From assembly GCF_004331465.1 (NCBI RefSeq), contig NZ_SJKB01000009.1, positions 124,001 to 188,000 on the forward strand: a stretch of 64,000 bases of DNA. Reading direction: 5' to 3'. The DNA is from Kribbella pittospori (lineage in GTDB: Bacteria > Actinomycetota > Actinomycetes > Propionibacteriales > Kribbellaceae). Numbering within the stretch: position 1 is the first letter of the stretch; each line of letters opens with the position of its first letter. A model generated the notes under the pieces. The model was not told the DNA's origin. It ran no database searches and saw nothing but the letters and a program-made list of their open reading frames with translations. Below are positions 25,376 through 33,993 of this stretch, one piece after another. The position numbers and the translations under genes were made by a program.

Positions 25376-26613
25376 CCGCGCCGCGCCGGACCACCGCTCT
25401 CATCGGTGACGACAACACAGTGGTCGTCGCCGGGAAGAGCCTGACCTGGCGGACCCTGCACAAACTTCCGCAACTGCCCTCACCGGCTGCAGTCCTGGTC
25501 GACAATGGCGCCGACGCCCTCGCCGCGTTGCGTCACCACGCAGTCCACGGCACTGAGCTCCTGGTCGCCACGTCGTCCCGCGTCGACAACCGGATGCGGG
25601 AGGAGCTGGGTGAGTCCGGGTTCGCCATCGTTCTGCCCAATGGGGAAGTGACGCCGGCGAAGCTCAAGCGCGTCGAGGAGTCCGGCCGTGCCTGGCTGCT
25701 CACCTCCGGTTCGACCGGCCGTCCGAAACGGATCGGTCACACCCTGGAGTCGCTGACCACAGTCACCGGCGACCAGCCGCCGCGCACCTGGCTCCTGCCG
25801 TACTCACCCGGCACGTACGCCTGGTGGCAGGTCGTCACGCTCTCGCTGACCCACGCCGATCAGGGCGTGGTGGCGATCGAACCGGACGAGCTTGAGGACT
25901 GGCCGTCGATCGCCGCCACCCACGGAGTCACCGCGGCTTCCGGGACGCCGACCTTCTGGCGCCAGGCGATCTACCGTGACGCGGACGCGTTGGCCGCCGT
26001 ACCGCTGGAGCAGATCACGCTCGGTGGTGAGCCGGTCGACCAGGCGATTCTCGACCAGCTGCGAGAGATCTTCCCGAAGGCCCGGATCTCCTGGATCTAT
26101 GCGTCCTCCGAGGTCGGTGCGTCGATCGTGGTGCACGACGGCAAGGCCGGCTTCCCGCGCGAGTGGCTGGACCGCAAACCCGACCCGGACCGCCCGATCC
26201 TCTCGACCGACGGGGACGAGCTCGTCATCCGGTCGCCGCATCATGGCGCGGGGCTGGTCGGTGCGGTGCATACCGGCGACCGGATCGAGTACGTCGGTGA
26301 CCGGGTGCTGATCACTGGCCGGTTGGACACCGACGAGATCAACGTCGGTGGGTCGAAGGTGTCGGCCGGCGTCGTACGCAATGTGCTGATGGGTCACCCG
26401 GGTGTCGCGTGGGCCCGCGTGTTCGCGCGCAGGGCGCCGCTGGTCGGCCGGATGGTGGCCGCCGAGGTGGTGCGGAATCCGACGTTGGGTCCGCTCACCC
26501 ACAACGACCTGGTGCAGTGGTGCTCGAGCCGTTTGCCGGACTACGGCGTACCGCGGCGGATCACCTTCCTCGACGAGATCCCGCAGAAGGAAACCCTGAA
26601 GAGCGATGTCTGA
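25372..26613 (+). CDS. AMP-forming acyl/amino acid ligase (ANL superfamily)
   Basis: 413 residues, shorter than typical ANL enzymes (500 or more), with a reduced N-terminal part. Motif A3 is Leu-Thr-Ser-Gly-Ser-Thr-Gly-Arg-Pro-Lys near 110-119; Ile-Tyr-Ala-Ser-Ser-Glu-Val-Gly-Ala is at about 240; the hinge Thr-Gly-Asp-Arg-Ile and Thr-Gly-Arg-Leu-Asp-Thr-Asp-Glu-Ile-Asn-Val-Gly-Gly near 320; and the catalytic lysine is expected in the C-terminal Gln-Lys-Glu-Thr-Leu-Lys. It should adenylate a carboxylic acid and load it on the adjacent carrier protein. The GTG start overlaps the acp stop. Confidence 0.85.
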   Translation: MTAPRRTTALIGDDNTVVVAGKSLTWRTLHKLPQLPSPAAVLVDNGADALAALRHHAVHGTELLVATSSRVDNRMREELGESGFAIVLPNGEVTPAKLKRVEESGRAWLLTSGSTGRPKRIGHTLESLTTVTGDQPPRTWLLPYSPGTYAWWQVVTLSLTHADQGVVAIEPDELEDWPSIAATHGVTAASGTPTFWRQAIYRDADALAAVPLEQITLGGEPVDQAILDQLREIFPKARISWIYASSEVGASIVVHDGKAGFPREWLDRKPDPDRPILSTDGDELVIRSPHHGAGLVGAVHTGDRIEYVGDRVLITGRLDTDEINVGGSKVSAGVVRNVLMGHPGVAWARVFARRAPLVGRMVAAEVVRNPTLGPLTHNDLVQWCSSRLPDYGVPRRITFLDEIPQKETLKSDV

Positions 26614-27352
26614 ACCAAGCATGATTCCGCCCGCGTCGGTCGTGCTGGTGTCGGGAGGATCGCGCGGCCTCGGGCTCGCGATCGTGACCGACCTGCTCAC
26701 CAACGGCCTGAAGGTCGCCGCGTTCGCCCGGACCGTGACGCCGGAGCTGACGGCGCTCGGCGAGAAGTACCCGGACCACCTGTACTACGGCTCCGTCGAC
26801 ATCAACGACGCCCAGGCCGGGCAGGCGTTCGTGCGGGCGGTGGAGACGGCGCTCGGACCGATCGACGGTCTGGTCAACAACGCCGCCATCGGCCAGGACT
26901 CGCTGCACGTCCACACGTCGGCCGACCAGCTCGCGCAGATCATCCAGACCAACCTGACGTCGCCGCTGATTCTCACCCGCTTCGTGCTGCGCCGCATGCT
27001 CGCGAAGGGCCTGAAGGGCCGGATCGTCAACGTCACCTCGATCTGTGCGCAGCGCGGCTACCCGGGTCTGGTCGCCTACTCCGCCACAAAGGGCGGCATG
27101 GACGCCGCCACCCGGTCGCTCGCCCGCGAACTCGGCGGCCGCGTGCTGGCGAACGCCGTCGCGCCCGGCTTCTTCGCCTCGGAGATGTCCGCGGTCCTGG
27201 GCCAGACCCAGCTCGACCAGATCGTCCGGCGCACCCCCACCGGCCACCTGACCGAGCCCGACGAGGTCGTCCCCGTGGTCCGCATGCTCCTGCTCGACCA
27301 GACCAACATCAACGGTCAGGTCCTGGTCGTCGACGGCGCCGCCTCGATCTGA
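26606..27352 (+). CDS. Short-chain dehydrogenase/reductase, FabG-like
   Basis: 248 residues. The cofactor motif is Ser-Gly-Gly-Ser-Arg-Gly-Leu-Gly at about 16-23 (Arg after Ser suggests NADPH), Asn-Asn-Ala-Ala is near 90-93, the catalytic Ser is in Asn-Val-Thr-Ser-Ile near 138-142 and Tyr-Ser-Ala-Thr-Lys near 155-159. This is the classical 3-oxoacyl-ACP reductase type. It overlaps the ligase gene by 8 bp. In this operon it could reduce a 3-keto acyl group on the carrier to a 3-hydroxyacyl group; no ketosynthase is present, so the acyl chain would have to be supplied preformed. Confidence 0.85.
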   Translation: MSEPSMIPPASVVLVSGGSRGLGLAIVTDLLTNGLKVAAFARTVTPELTALGEKYPDHLYYGSVDINDAQAGQAFVRAVETALGPIDGLVNNAAIGQDSLHVHTSADQLAQIIQTNLTSPLILTRFVLRRMLAKGLKGRIVNVTSICAQRGYPGLVAYSATKGGMDAATRSLARELGGRVLANAVAPGFFASEMSAVLGQTQLDQIVRRTPTGHLTEPDEVVPVVRMLLLDQTNINGQVLVVDGAASI

Positions 27353-27359
27353 CCCCTCC

Positions 27360-27450
27360 CCATCTGCCTGGCTGACCTACCAGAGGGTGGGTTGGCCACC
27401 CGGAATCCGGGTGGCCAACCCACCACGGTCTGGGTCAGCTAGGCAGATGG
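27360..27450. terminator. 91-bp nested palindrome between convergent genes
   Basis: An outer arm of 18 bp (27360-27377 with 27433-27450, one mismatch) encloses a perfect 18-bp stem with a 3-nt loop (about 27389-27406 and 27410-27427). It lies exactly between the convergent SDR and oxidase genes, so it may end transcription from both sides. No T-run follows on either strand, and its size is far above a simple terminator; see findings. Confidence 0.7.
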
Positions 27451-27462
27451 GACGATCGTCGG

Positions 27463-28854
27463 TCAGGCCGGCTTGATGTTCTGGTTGCGGTGGAACACGT
27501 TGTCCGGGTCGTACTTCGCCTTGATCTGCGCGAGCCGGTCGTACTTGTCGCCGTACGACGCCCGCAGCCGGTCCTCGTCCGGGTCGGTCATCCCGTTCAC
27601 GTAGCCGCCGATGCCGCTCGCGTGCGGCTGCAGCGCGTCCCACAGGCCGCGGACCCAGGCCCGCTCGGCGTCGAACATCGACGGCTCCGGGCAGATCGCG
27701 ATCGAGAAGACCGCATACCGCTCGGTCCGCCCGCCGCCGAAGGCCGTGGAGTCGTCGTCGGCCTCGAGGTACGCACCGTCGAGGTGGTAGAAGAGCACGA
27801 CCGACATCGGCGAGGTCTTCCGCGGCACCTGTTCGGTGATCGCGTCGATCGCGCCGTCGGTCAGGGCATCGAGGTAGATGCCCTTCTCGTAGTTGTAGCG
27901 GCCCCAGTCGTTCGCCTCGTCGAGCATCTGCTGCAGCGCGACGTACGGCATCGGTGACGCGAACTCGAACAGCGGCGGCAGCGCGGTCCGGATGCGCTCG
28001 AGTGCGTCGGCGTGCTCCTGCGGGGAGCCGAAGCCGACCACGACCAGCGCATACCCGGGCTTGAAGTGGTGCTCCGCCGGGACGAACGGCGCGGGCGGCG
28101 CGTTCAGGCAGGCGATCACCACGTTGAGGTCGCGCGGCAGGCTCGGGATGACGTCGCGCGCCATCCGCAGCGCCTCGGGGCCCTGGTCGAGTCCGAAGAA
28201 GATCATGCCCAGTTGCACCATCGGCCCGGCCTCGTGCAGCCGGAACTCGAACTCGGTGACCACGCCGAAGTTGCCGCCACCGCCGCGGACCGCCCAGAAC
28301 AGGTCCGGGTTCTCGTCCTCGGCCGCCCGCAGGATGCTGCCGTCCGCGGTGACGATCTGCACGGATTCCAGGTTGTCGATGCTGAGGCCGTGCTTGCGAG
28401 TCAGCCAGCCCATGCCGCCACCGAGCGTCAGTCCACCGACACCGGTGTGGCTGATCATGCCGGCCGGCACGGCCAGGCCGTGCGCCTGTGTGGCCGCGTC
28501 GAGGTCGCCCAGCAGCGCACCGCCGCCGACGCGGGCGCGGCGTGCCTCCGGATCGACCGTGACCTGGTTCATCCGGCTCAGGTCGATCATCAGTCCGTCG
28601 TCGACCGACGACGCCCCGGACATGCTGTGTGAACCGCCGCGGACGGCGATCTCCAGGTCGTTCGCGACGGCGAACCGGATCGCGGCCTGGACGTCTTCGG
28701 CGGTCCGGGCCTGGGCGATCACCGCCGGACGCCGGTCGTGGTGCGCGTTCCAGAGTCGCCGCGCGTCGTCGTACCCATCGTCGTCCGGCGCCAGCACGGT
28801 CCCCTCCAGTGCCGCGCGCAGTTCGTCGAATCCAGCTTCCGCAAGCTGAGTCAT
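27463..28854 (-). CDS. FAD-linked oxidase, berberine-bridge-enzyme type
   Basis: 463 residues. The FAD_binding_4 domain (about 40-180) has Val-Arg-Gly-Gly-Ser-His-Ser-Met-Ser-Gly, in which the histidine is the usual covalent FAD site, and Gly-Gly-Gly-Met-Gly-Trp-Leu-Thr-Arg-Lys-His-Gly. The BBE segment is at the C-terminus (Tyr-Asp-Pro-Asp-Asn-Val-Phe-His-Arg-Asn-Gln-Asn). The second covalent cysteine of bicovalent oxidases is absent, so attachment is likely to the histidine alone. Relatives oxidise sugars, alkaloids or 6-hydroxynicotine. No signal peptide is seen. The substrate is unknown and neighbours give no clue. Confidence 0.88.
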   Translation of the reverse strand: MTQLAEAGFDELRAALEGTVLAPDDDGYDDARRLWNAHHDRRPAVIAQARTAEDVQAAIRFAVANDLEIAVRGGSHSMSGASSVDDGLMIDLSRMNQVTVDPEARRARVGGGALLGDLDAATQAHGLAVPAGMISHTGVGGLTLGGGMGWLTRKHGLSIDNLESVQIVTADGSILRAAEDENPDLFWAVRGGGGNFGVVTEFEFRLHEAGPMVQLGMIFFGLDQGPEALRMARDVIPSLPRDLNVVIACLNAPPAPFVPAEHHFKPGYALVVVGFGSPQEHADALERIRTALPPLFEFASPMPYVALQQMLDEANDWGRYNYEKGIYLDALTDGAIDAITEQVPRKTSPMSVVLFYHLDGAYLEADDDSTAFGGGRTERYAVFSIAICPEPSMFDAERAWVRGLWDALQPHASGIGGYVNGMTDPDEDRLRASYGDKYDRLAQIKAKYDPDNVFHRNQNIKPA

Positions 28855-29030
28855 TGCGTTTCCTCCCCGATTTGGTGCTGTCAGGCTGGTGCCCGTTCCC
28901 CCTGCGACAGCGTCCTTTTGGACAGATCTTCGTGCGCTGTCTTCAGCCAGGCTTCAGAAACGCCGGGTTTTCCACAAGGGATCGCAATCCCGTTTGGGCG
29001 GGAACTTCGCCGGGTGTCAGACTCGACCGC

Positions 29031-30245
29031 GTGAGTGACGACGAGATCCTGCGATTGTTGCCGATCGCTGCCGCCGTCGTTGCCCTGAGCGACGATCGCG
29101 CCGACGCCGAGCTGGCCCGCCTCGGTGCGTACGACGAACGCGACCAGGCGCAGGTCGATCGTTGCCTGCAGGGGTTTCTGACCGGTCTGCTCCGGACGAC
29201 GTGGGAGCGCGGCTGGTCGCCGGCCGATGTCGTTCAGCACGGGCGACGGCAGTTGGATGCGGGTGTCGAGCCGCTGCTCCTGGCCGCGATCTCCGCCGAA
29301 CACCAGGCCTACAAGCCCGCCACGATCGACCCGGGCTGGCTTGACCAGCTCACGGACCTCGGTGTCTCGCCACCCTTCACCGGCCTCGACCTGACCGCCT
29401 GGGCCGCCGAGGCCCGCGTCGGCCGCTACCTCACGCTCCACCACGCCCTTTCCCTCGCAGGCTTCCTCCAGACCCTCCCGATCCTCGCCCGCCTCTACCC
29501 CCTCCCTGGTACGCCGGTACGTCGCGGCGAACATCACGTCGTACCCGTGAACGGGAAGGTGCTGGCGCGGATCCGGGGTCTGCTCGCGAAGGCGGAGGCG
29601 ACGGAGTTCCCGGACGAGGCGGAGGCGTTGTCCGGCAAGGCGCAGGAGCTGATGGCGAAGTTCTCGCTCGACAGTGCCCTGGTGGAGGCGGATCCGGCGG
29701 TGGAGATCCCGGACGACTCGGCCGGCCGGCGACTGTGGGTCGACACGCCGTACGTGTCGGCCAAGGCACAGCTGGTCGGTGCCGTCGCGTCGGCGAACCG
29801 CTGCCGCACCGTGGTGATCGACGAGTTGGCCGTGGTCACGATCGTCGGTGCCGACCTGGATCTGCAGCTGACCGAGATTCTCAGCACTTCCCTGCTGGTG
29901 CAGGCGAATCGGGCGATGCTTGCTGCGGGCAAACACTTCGGCCGGCGCGGCGAATCGCGAACGCGGTCCTTCCGGCAGTCGTTCCTGATGGCCTACGCGC
30001 AGCGGATCGGGGAGCGGTTGCAGGCCGCCGCGGCGGCGACCCAGGCCGCCGTACCGCAGGCCGATGCGGGGCGCCTGTTGCCTGTGCTGACGAAGCGAGA
30101 GGAACAGGTGGACGCGCTGTTCAGCAAGCTGTTCCCGAACACGACCACGCGGCGGACCCGGATCACCAACGGCGCCGGCTGGGAGGCGGGGCTGACCGCG
30201 GCCGACCAGGCGCAGCTCGAGGCTCGCCGGCAGGTACGCCGGTGA
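29031..30245 (+). CDS. DUF2786 domain protein
   Basis: 404 residues from a GTG at 29031. The DUF2786 motif is at about 172-212: Lys-Val-Leu-Ala-Arg-Ile-Arg-Gly-Leu-Leu-Ala-Lys-Ala-Glu-Ala-Thr followed by Glu-Ala-Glu-Ala-Leu and Ala-Gln-Glu-Leu-Met. The N-terminal part is helical, and the C-terminal part has a mixed alpha/beta domain with Ala-Arg/Lys-rich helices. Function of the family is unknown. It is coupled by GTGA overlap to the epimerase-like gene after it. The 176 bp upstream are shared with the divergent oxidase. Confidence 0.8.
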   Translation: MSDDEILRLLPIAAAVVALSDDRADAELARLGAYDERDQAQVDRCLQGFLTGLLRTTWERGWSPADVVQHGRRQLDAGVEPLLLAAISAEHQAYKPATIDPGWLDQLTDLGVSPPFTGLDLTAWAAEARVGRYLTLHHALSLAGFLQTLPILARLYPLPGTPVRRGEHHVVPVNGKVLARIRGLLAKAEATEFPDEAEALSGKAQELMAKFSLDSALVEADPAVEIPDDSAGRRLWVDTPYVSAKAQLVGAVASANRCRTVVIDELAVVTIVGADLDLQLTEILSTSLLVQANRAMLAAGKHFGRRGESRTRSFRQSFLMAYAQRIGERLQAAAAATQAAVPQADAGRLLPVLTKREEQVDALFSKLFPNTTTRRTRITNGAGWEAGLTAADQAQLEARRQVRR

Positions 30246-30793
30246 GGGCACACGAAACCACGATCCCGGATGTGCTGCGGATCGACCTTGAGGTGCAGCC
30301 GAGCGACGACGGCTGGTTCAAGGAGAACTTCCACCGCGCGAAGCTGGAGCAGGTGGGAGTGCCTTCGCTGGATGCGGTGCAGCACAACGTGTCGTACTTC
30401 GCCGAGGCAGGGATCATTCGCGGGATTCATGCCGAGCCCTGGGACAAGTACCTGTCGCCGTCGGCCGGCCGGGTGTTCGTCGCCCTGGTGGACCTGCGCC
30501 CGGGCGAGACCTTCGGTGCTGTTGAGACGTTCGAGTTGGGCGCCGGGCAGGCGCTCTACGTTCCGCGCGGGTGCGGGAACTCGTTCTGCACGCTGACGCC
30601 GCACACGGTCTACAACTTCCTGGTGAACGAGTACTGGTCGCCGGAGCGAGTCACGGTCGACCTGTTCGATCCCGAGCTCGCGATCGACTGGCCGTTCCCA
30701 CGCGACCAACTGAGCTGGACCGAACGCGACGCGGGCAACCCGACGCTGGCCGAGATCAGGACGCTGACTGAGGCCGTGAGCCAGCCGGCCTGA
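30242..30793 (+). CDS. RmlC-like dTDP-sugar 3,5-epimerase family protein
   Basis: 183 residues of the RmlC cupin fold. Ile-Ile-Arg-Gly-Ile-His-Ala-Glu near 55-62 contains the conserved catalytic histidine, followed by Gly-Arg-Val-Phe-Val-Ala-Leu-Val-Asp-Leu-Arg and Phe-Gly near 80-100, and Leu-Tyr-Val-Pro-Arg-Gly-Cys-Gly-Asn-Ser-Phe near 110-120, where family members usually have Gly-His-Gly/Ala-His-Gly. The substrate range may therefore differ. No rmlA, B or D genes are near, so it may work on a sugar made elsewhere. Its 3' end overlaps the convergent TetR gene by 38 bp. Confidence 0.75.
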   Translation: MRAHETTIPDVLRIDLEVQPSDDGWFKENFHRAKLEQVGVPSLDAVQHNVSYFAEAGIIRGIHAEPWDKYLSPSAGRVFVALVDLRPGETFGAVETFELGAGQALYVPRGCGNSFCTLTPHTVYNFLVNEYWSPERVTVDLFDPELAIDWPFPRDQLSWTERDAGNPTLAEIRTLTEAVSQPA

Positions 30794-31352
30794 GGCCGCA
30801 CAGGATGATGTCGAGCAGCCGCTGGGCCTGCTCGGGCTCCATGTCGCGGCTCATGTTGATCCCGCCGACCAGACGCATGATGTCCGCCAGGTCGAGCTCG
30901 GGCCGCACCTCGCCGGACGCCTTCGCCTTGTCCAGCAGCAGCTGGCCGGCCTCCCGGACATTGACCTTGCAGGTCTGGAAGAACTCCGAGTCTCTGCCCA
31001 GGGCAACCGTCAGCTCGCCGGCCAGGGACTTCTTGGAGATGGCGTAGCCGACGAAACTGCGCAGCCAGGCGGCCAGCGCGTCGAACGGCTCGAGCTCTTC
31101 GGCGAAGCCGTACGCCCGGTCGCAGACCGACTGGATCTCGTCCACGTAGACCGCCTCGAGCAGGGCGGTCCGGCTCGGGAACCGGCGGTAGAGCGTACCG
31201 ATGCCGACGCCGGCCCGGCGGGCGATCTCCTCCAGCGAGGTATCGGCGCCGTTCTCGGTGAACGCCTCGCGGGCGGCCGTGACGAGCAGGTCGTAGTTGC
31301 GGGCCGCATCCGCGCGGGTCGGCCGCATGGACGGCAGCGGTGGCGTGCTCAT
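30756..31352 (-). CDS. TetR-family repressor
   Basis: 198 residues. The N-terminal TetR helix-turn-helix is at about 15-60: Leu-Val-Thr-Ala-Ala-Arg-Glu-Ala-Phe, then Thr-Ser-Leu-Glu-Glu-Ile-Ala-Arg-Arg-Ala-Gly-Val-Gly-Ile-Gly and Thr-Leu-Tyr-Arg-Arg-Phe. The C-terminal ligand domain is helical. It diverges from the MFS exporter gene at 31488, and a strong dyad lies between them, so it most likely represses the exporter and itself until a drug or metabolite binds. Confidence 0.9.
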   Translation of the reverse strand: MSTPPLPSMRPTRADAARNYDLLVTAAREAFTENGADTSLEEIARRAGVGIGTLYRRFPSRTALLEAVYVDEIQSVCDRAYGFAEELEPFDALAAWLRSFVGYAISKKSLAGELTVALGRDSEFFQTCKVNVREAGQLLLDKAKASGEVRPELDLADIMRLVGGINMSRDMEPEQAQRLLDIILCGLRPAGSRPQSAS

Positions 31353-31404
31353 CAGCCTCCTCACGGATCGCAGCAGTCGAAGTTCCCGAAGAATATCGCT
31401 TGCA

Positions 31405-31449
31405 AAGCGGAGGGGGCCTCCGTATTGTATCCGGAGGAGCGCTCCGCTT
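31405..31449. promoter_or_regulatory. TetR operator between repressor and MFS exporter
   Basis: AAGCGGAG (31405-31412) and CTCCGCTT (31442-31449) are perfect inverted repeats; nested inside are CCTCCG and CGGAGG around an AT-rich core, and GGAGCGCTCC (31436-31445) is a perfect palindrome. A TACAAT -10-like box for the repressor gene lies on the minus strand in the core, so binding would block it. Confidence 0.7.
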
Positions 31450-31487
31450 TCTGTCTCAACTGTAGCCCCTCCGGGGTAAGGAGCAAT

Positions 31488-32975
31488 ATGTCGGCAACAG
31501 CCGCGGCGCCGTCCGGCGCCACCCCAGGCACGCCCGCGCGGCGGCCGGGGGTCGTTCTCGCGGTCATCCTGATCACGCAGTTGATGGTGATCCTCGACGG
31601 CACCGTGGTGAACATCGCGATGCCCAAGATCCAGCACGCGCTCGACTTCAGCCCGTCCAGCCTGTCCTGGGTGCAGAACGCCTACGCGCTCGCGTTCGGT
31701 GGTCTGCTCCTGCTCGGTGCCCGGGCCGGCGACCTGCTCGGTCGCCGCCGGGTGTTCGTCACCGGTATCAGTGTCTTCACGCTCGCCTCGCTGCTGGGCG
31801 GTCTCGCGCCGAGCGCGGAGCTACTGCTCGCGGCCCGCGTCCTGCAGGGCATCGGCGGTGCCATCGCCGCACCTGCCGCGCTGACCCTGCTCATGCTCAC
31901 CTATCGCGAAGGTCCCGAGCGGCTGAAGGCGCTCGGCTACTACAGCCTGGTGTCCTCCGGCGGTGGCAGCGTCGGTCTGGTCCTCGGCGGGATGCTGACC
32001 GACTGGGCGTCGTGGCGCTGGGGTCTGTTCATCAATGTGCCGATCGGCATCGGCCTGGTCATCGCGGCCCGGCGGGTGCTGACCGAGACCGCGCCGGAGA
32101 CCGGCCGGTTCGACGTGGCCGGTGCGCTCACCTCGACGCTCGGCATCACCTCGCTCGTGTTCGGCTTCATCCGGGTCGCCGACGTCGGCTGGACGTCGGC
32201 CGAGGTCCTCGGTGCGTTCGCGGTCGGCGTGGTACTGCTGGTCACGTTCGTCCTGGTCGAGCGCCGGGTCAGCCACCCGATCGTCCCGTTGCGCCTGTTC
32301 CGGTCGGCCAACCGGTCGGCGTCGTACGTGACCATGCTGCTGGTGGTCGGGACCATGTTCGGGATGTTCTTCTTCCTGACGCAGTACCTGCAGGGTGTGC
32401 TGGAGCTCAGCCCGCTGGCTGCCGGTCTGGCCTTCCTGCCGCTGACCCTTCTGCTGTTCACCGCCTCCCGGGTGGTGCCGAGGCTGATCGCCCGGATCGA
32501 CAGCGGCAAGCTGATGCTCACCGGCTCCACGCTGGTCGCGCTGGGCACGGTGTGGCTGACGCAACTGGACGCGAACAGCACCTACCTCGCCGACGTGGTC
32601 GGTCCGATGCTGCTGTTCGGCCTGGGCGCCGGGATGATCTTCATCCCGCTGGTCAGCCGGGCCATCTCGGGCGTCGCGCCGGAGGATTCGGGGGCCGCGT
32701 CCGGCATGCTGAACGTGGTCCAGCAGGTCGGCGGCGCGCTCGGCCTGGGCATCCTGGTCACCATCTTCGGTACGGCGAGCCGCAACTCCACCTCGACCGT
32801 CCCGCGCGAGGTGCTGACCGACGGCGTGCACGCGGCCTTCATCGGATCCCTGGTGTACGCCGTCCTGAGCCTGACGATGATCGTGGTCAGTGTCCGGCCG
32901 TGGAACTGGTTCCGGCGCGGTCCGGAGCCGCTCGAGGCGACTCCGGAGCCGGTCGTCGTGGACTCACACGTCTGA
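31488..32975 (+). CDS. DHA2-family MFS multidrug exporter
   Basis: 495 residues from the ATG at 31488, set by AAGGAG upstream. Fourteen hydrophobic helices can be counted. Motif D1 Leu-Asp-Gly-Thr-Val-Val-Asn-Ile-Ala near 32-40 (helix 1) and Gly-Asp-Leu-Leu-Gly-Arg-Arg-Arg near 80-87 (motif A) are those of the DHA2 (EmrB/QacA) group; motif C is in Gly-Gly-Ser-Val-Gly-Leu-Val-Leu-Gly-Gly near 155-165. It exports small hydrophobic or cationic compounds by proton antiport in the cytoplasmic membrane. Control by the adjacent TetR is likely. Confidence 0.92.
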   Translation: MSATAAAPSGATPGTPARRPGVVLAVILITQLMVILDGTVVNIAMPKIQHALDFSPSSLSWVQNAYALAFGGLLLLGARAGDLLGRRRVFVTGISVFTLASLLGGLAPSAELLLAARVLQGIGGAIAAPAALTLLMLTYREGPERLKALGYYSLVSSGGGSVGLVLGGMLTDWASWRWGLFINVPIGIGLVIAARRVLTETAPETGRFDVAGALTSTLGITSLVFGFIRVADVGWTSAEVLGAFAVGVVLLVTFVLVERRVSHPIVPLRLFRSANRSASYVTMLLVVGTMFGMFFFLTQYLQGVLELSPLAAGLAFLPLTLLLFTASRVVPRLIARIDSGKLMLTGSTLVALGTVWLTQLDANSTYLADVVGPMLLFGLGAGMIFIPLVSRAISGVAPEDSGAASGMLNVVQQVGGALGLGILVTIFGTASRNSTSTVPREVLTDGVHAAFIGSLVYAVLSLTMIVVSVRPWNWFRRGPEPLEATPEPVVVDSHV

Positions 32976-33953
32976 TCAGAGCGGTAGGCGGTAGGTGATC
33001 CACTTGCTGTGAATCGAGAAGCCGAGGCCTTCGTACAGGCCGAGCGCTCCAGTCGGGTTGTCGGCATCGACGCCGAGACCCGCGCGCTGGAAGCCGGCCT
33101 GTACGGCCTCGGTCAGCACCTTCGCCAGCGTGGCCCGGGCCAGCCCGCGGCCGCGGTAGTCCCGGAGGGTGCCGACCTGGCCGATGTACAGCTCCTTGAT
33201 CCCGGTGGCCTCCGTGTCGGCGACCCACTCGTAGCCGAGCACGTACGCCGCGATCGTGTCACCGTCCAGGACGACGTACGACTGTCCCCGGCGGAAGGCG
33301 CGGGAGCCGGTGACCCAGTTCTTCCAGCTCTCCGGGTCCCGCGGGGTCGAGCCCCAGTGGTCGCGGAAGGCCTCGTTGTGGGTCACCCGGAGGTCCTCGT
33401 CCATCACCGGGTCGAACTGCGCGAGCCGCAGTCCATCGGCCAGCGCGGCCTCGGGCACCGCGGAATCCAGCGGGCGCTTCATGTCGAAGAAGTAGCGGCA
33501 CTCCTCGAAGCCGAAGGTCCGCAGCAGCCGGTCGGCGCCGACGTTCGTGCTGATCGTCGCGGTGTTGATCTCGCCCTTGGTGTCCGGGTGCTTCTCGGTG
33601 TGGACCTCGCCCGCACGCTGGATCAGCCACCGCAGCATCGCCGTACCGATCCCCTGCCGGCGCCACTCCGGATGGACGGTGCCCTCTGTCCGGATCCGGG
33701 CGACGTCCACCACCGAGCTCGAGGCGTAGACCTTGCCGTACGCGATCATCCGCCCGCCGGCCCACAGCCCGACGGTGTCGCGGGAGGTGTCCAGTTGGGC
33801 ATCCTCCAGCTCCTCGATCAGGTCGTCGGCGTCGTAGTTCTCGCCCTCCTGATCGACCTTCTCCCGCGCGGCGAGCAGCTCGGCCCACGCTTCCGCATCG
33901 CCCTTGTCGATCGGGCGCGCGTCGATCCCCTCCGGCCAGGTGATAGTCCCCAT
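32976..33953 (-). CDS. Tandem GNAT acetyltransferase
   Basis: 325 residues from the ATG at 33953 with two GNAT domains. The first (about 5-165) has Trp-Arg-Arg-Gln-Gly-Ile-Gly-Thr-Ala-Met as acetyl-CoA loop; the second (about 175-325) has Tyr-Arg-Gly-Arg-Gly-Leu-Ala-Arg-Ala-Thr and ends in Tyr-Glu-Gly-Leu-Gly-Phe. The layout is that of MshD (mycothiol synthase) and its paralogues. Acidic loops around residues 35-60 differ from true MshD, and a short extended-family role is equally possible. It abuts the MFS gene tail to tail with no gap. Confidence 0.75.
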   Translation of the reverse strand: MGTITWPEGIDARPIDKGDAEAWAELLAAREKVDQEGENYDADDLIEELEDAQLDTSRDTVGLWAGGRMIAYGKVYASSSVVDVARIRTEGTVHPEWRRQGIGTAMLRWLIQRAGEVHTEKHPDTKGEINTATISTNVGADRLLRTFGFEECRYFFDMKRPLDSAVPEAALADGLRLAQFDPVMDEDLRVTHNEAFRDHWGSTPRDPESWKNWVTGSRAFRRGQSYVVLDGDTIAAYVLGYEWVADTEATGIKELYIGQVGTLRDYRGRGLARATLAKVLTEAVQAGFQRAGLGVDADNPTGALGLYEGLGFSIHSKWITYRLPL

Positions 33954-33993
33954 GGCCCGAAGGTACGGGGTGGCTCCGGCCGGAGCACGTGAA

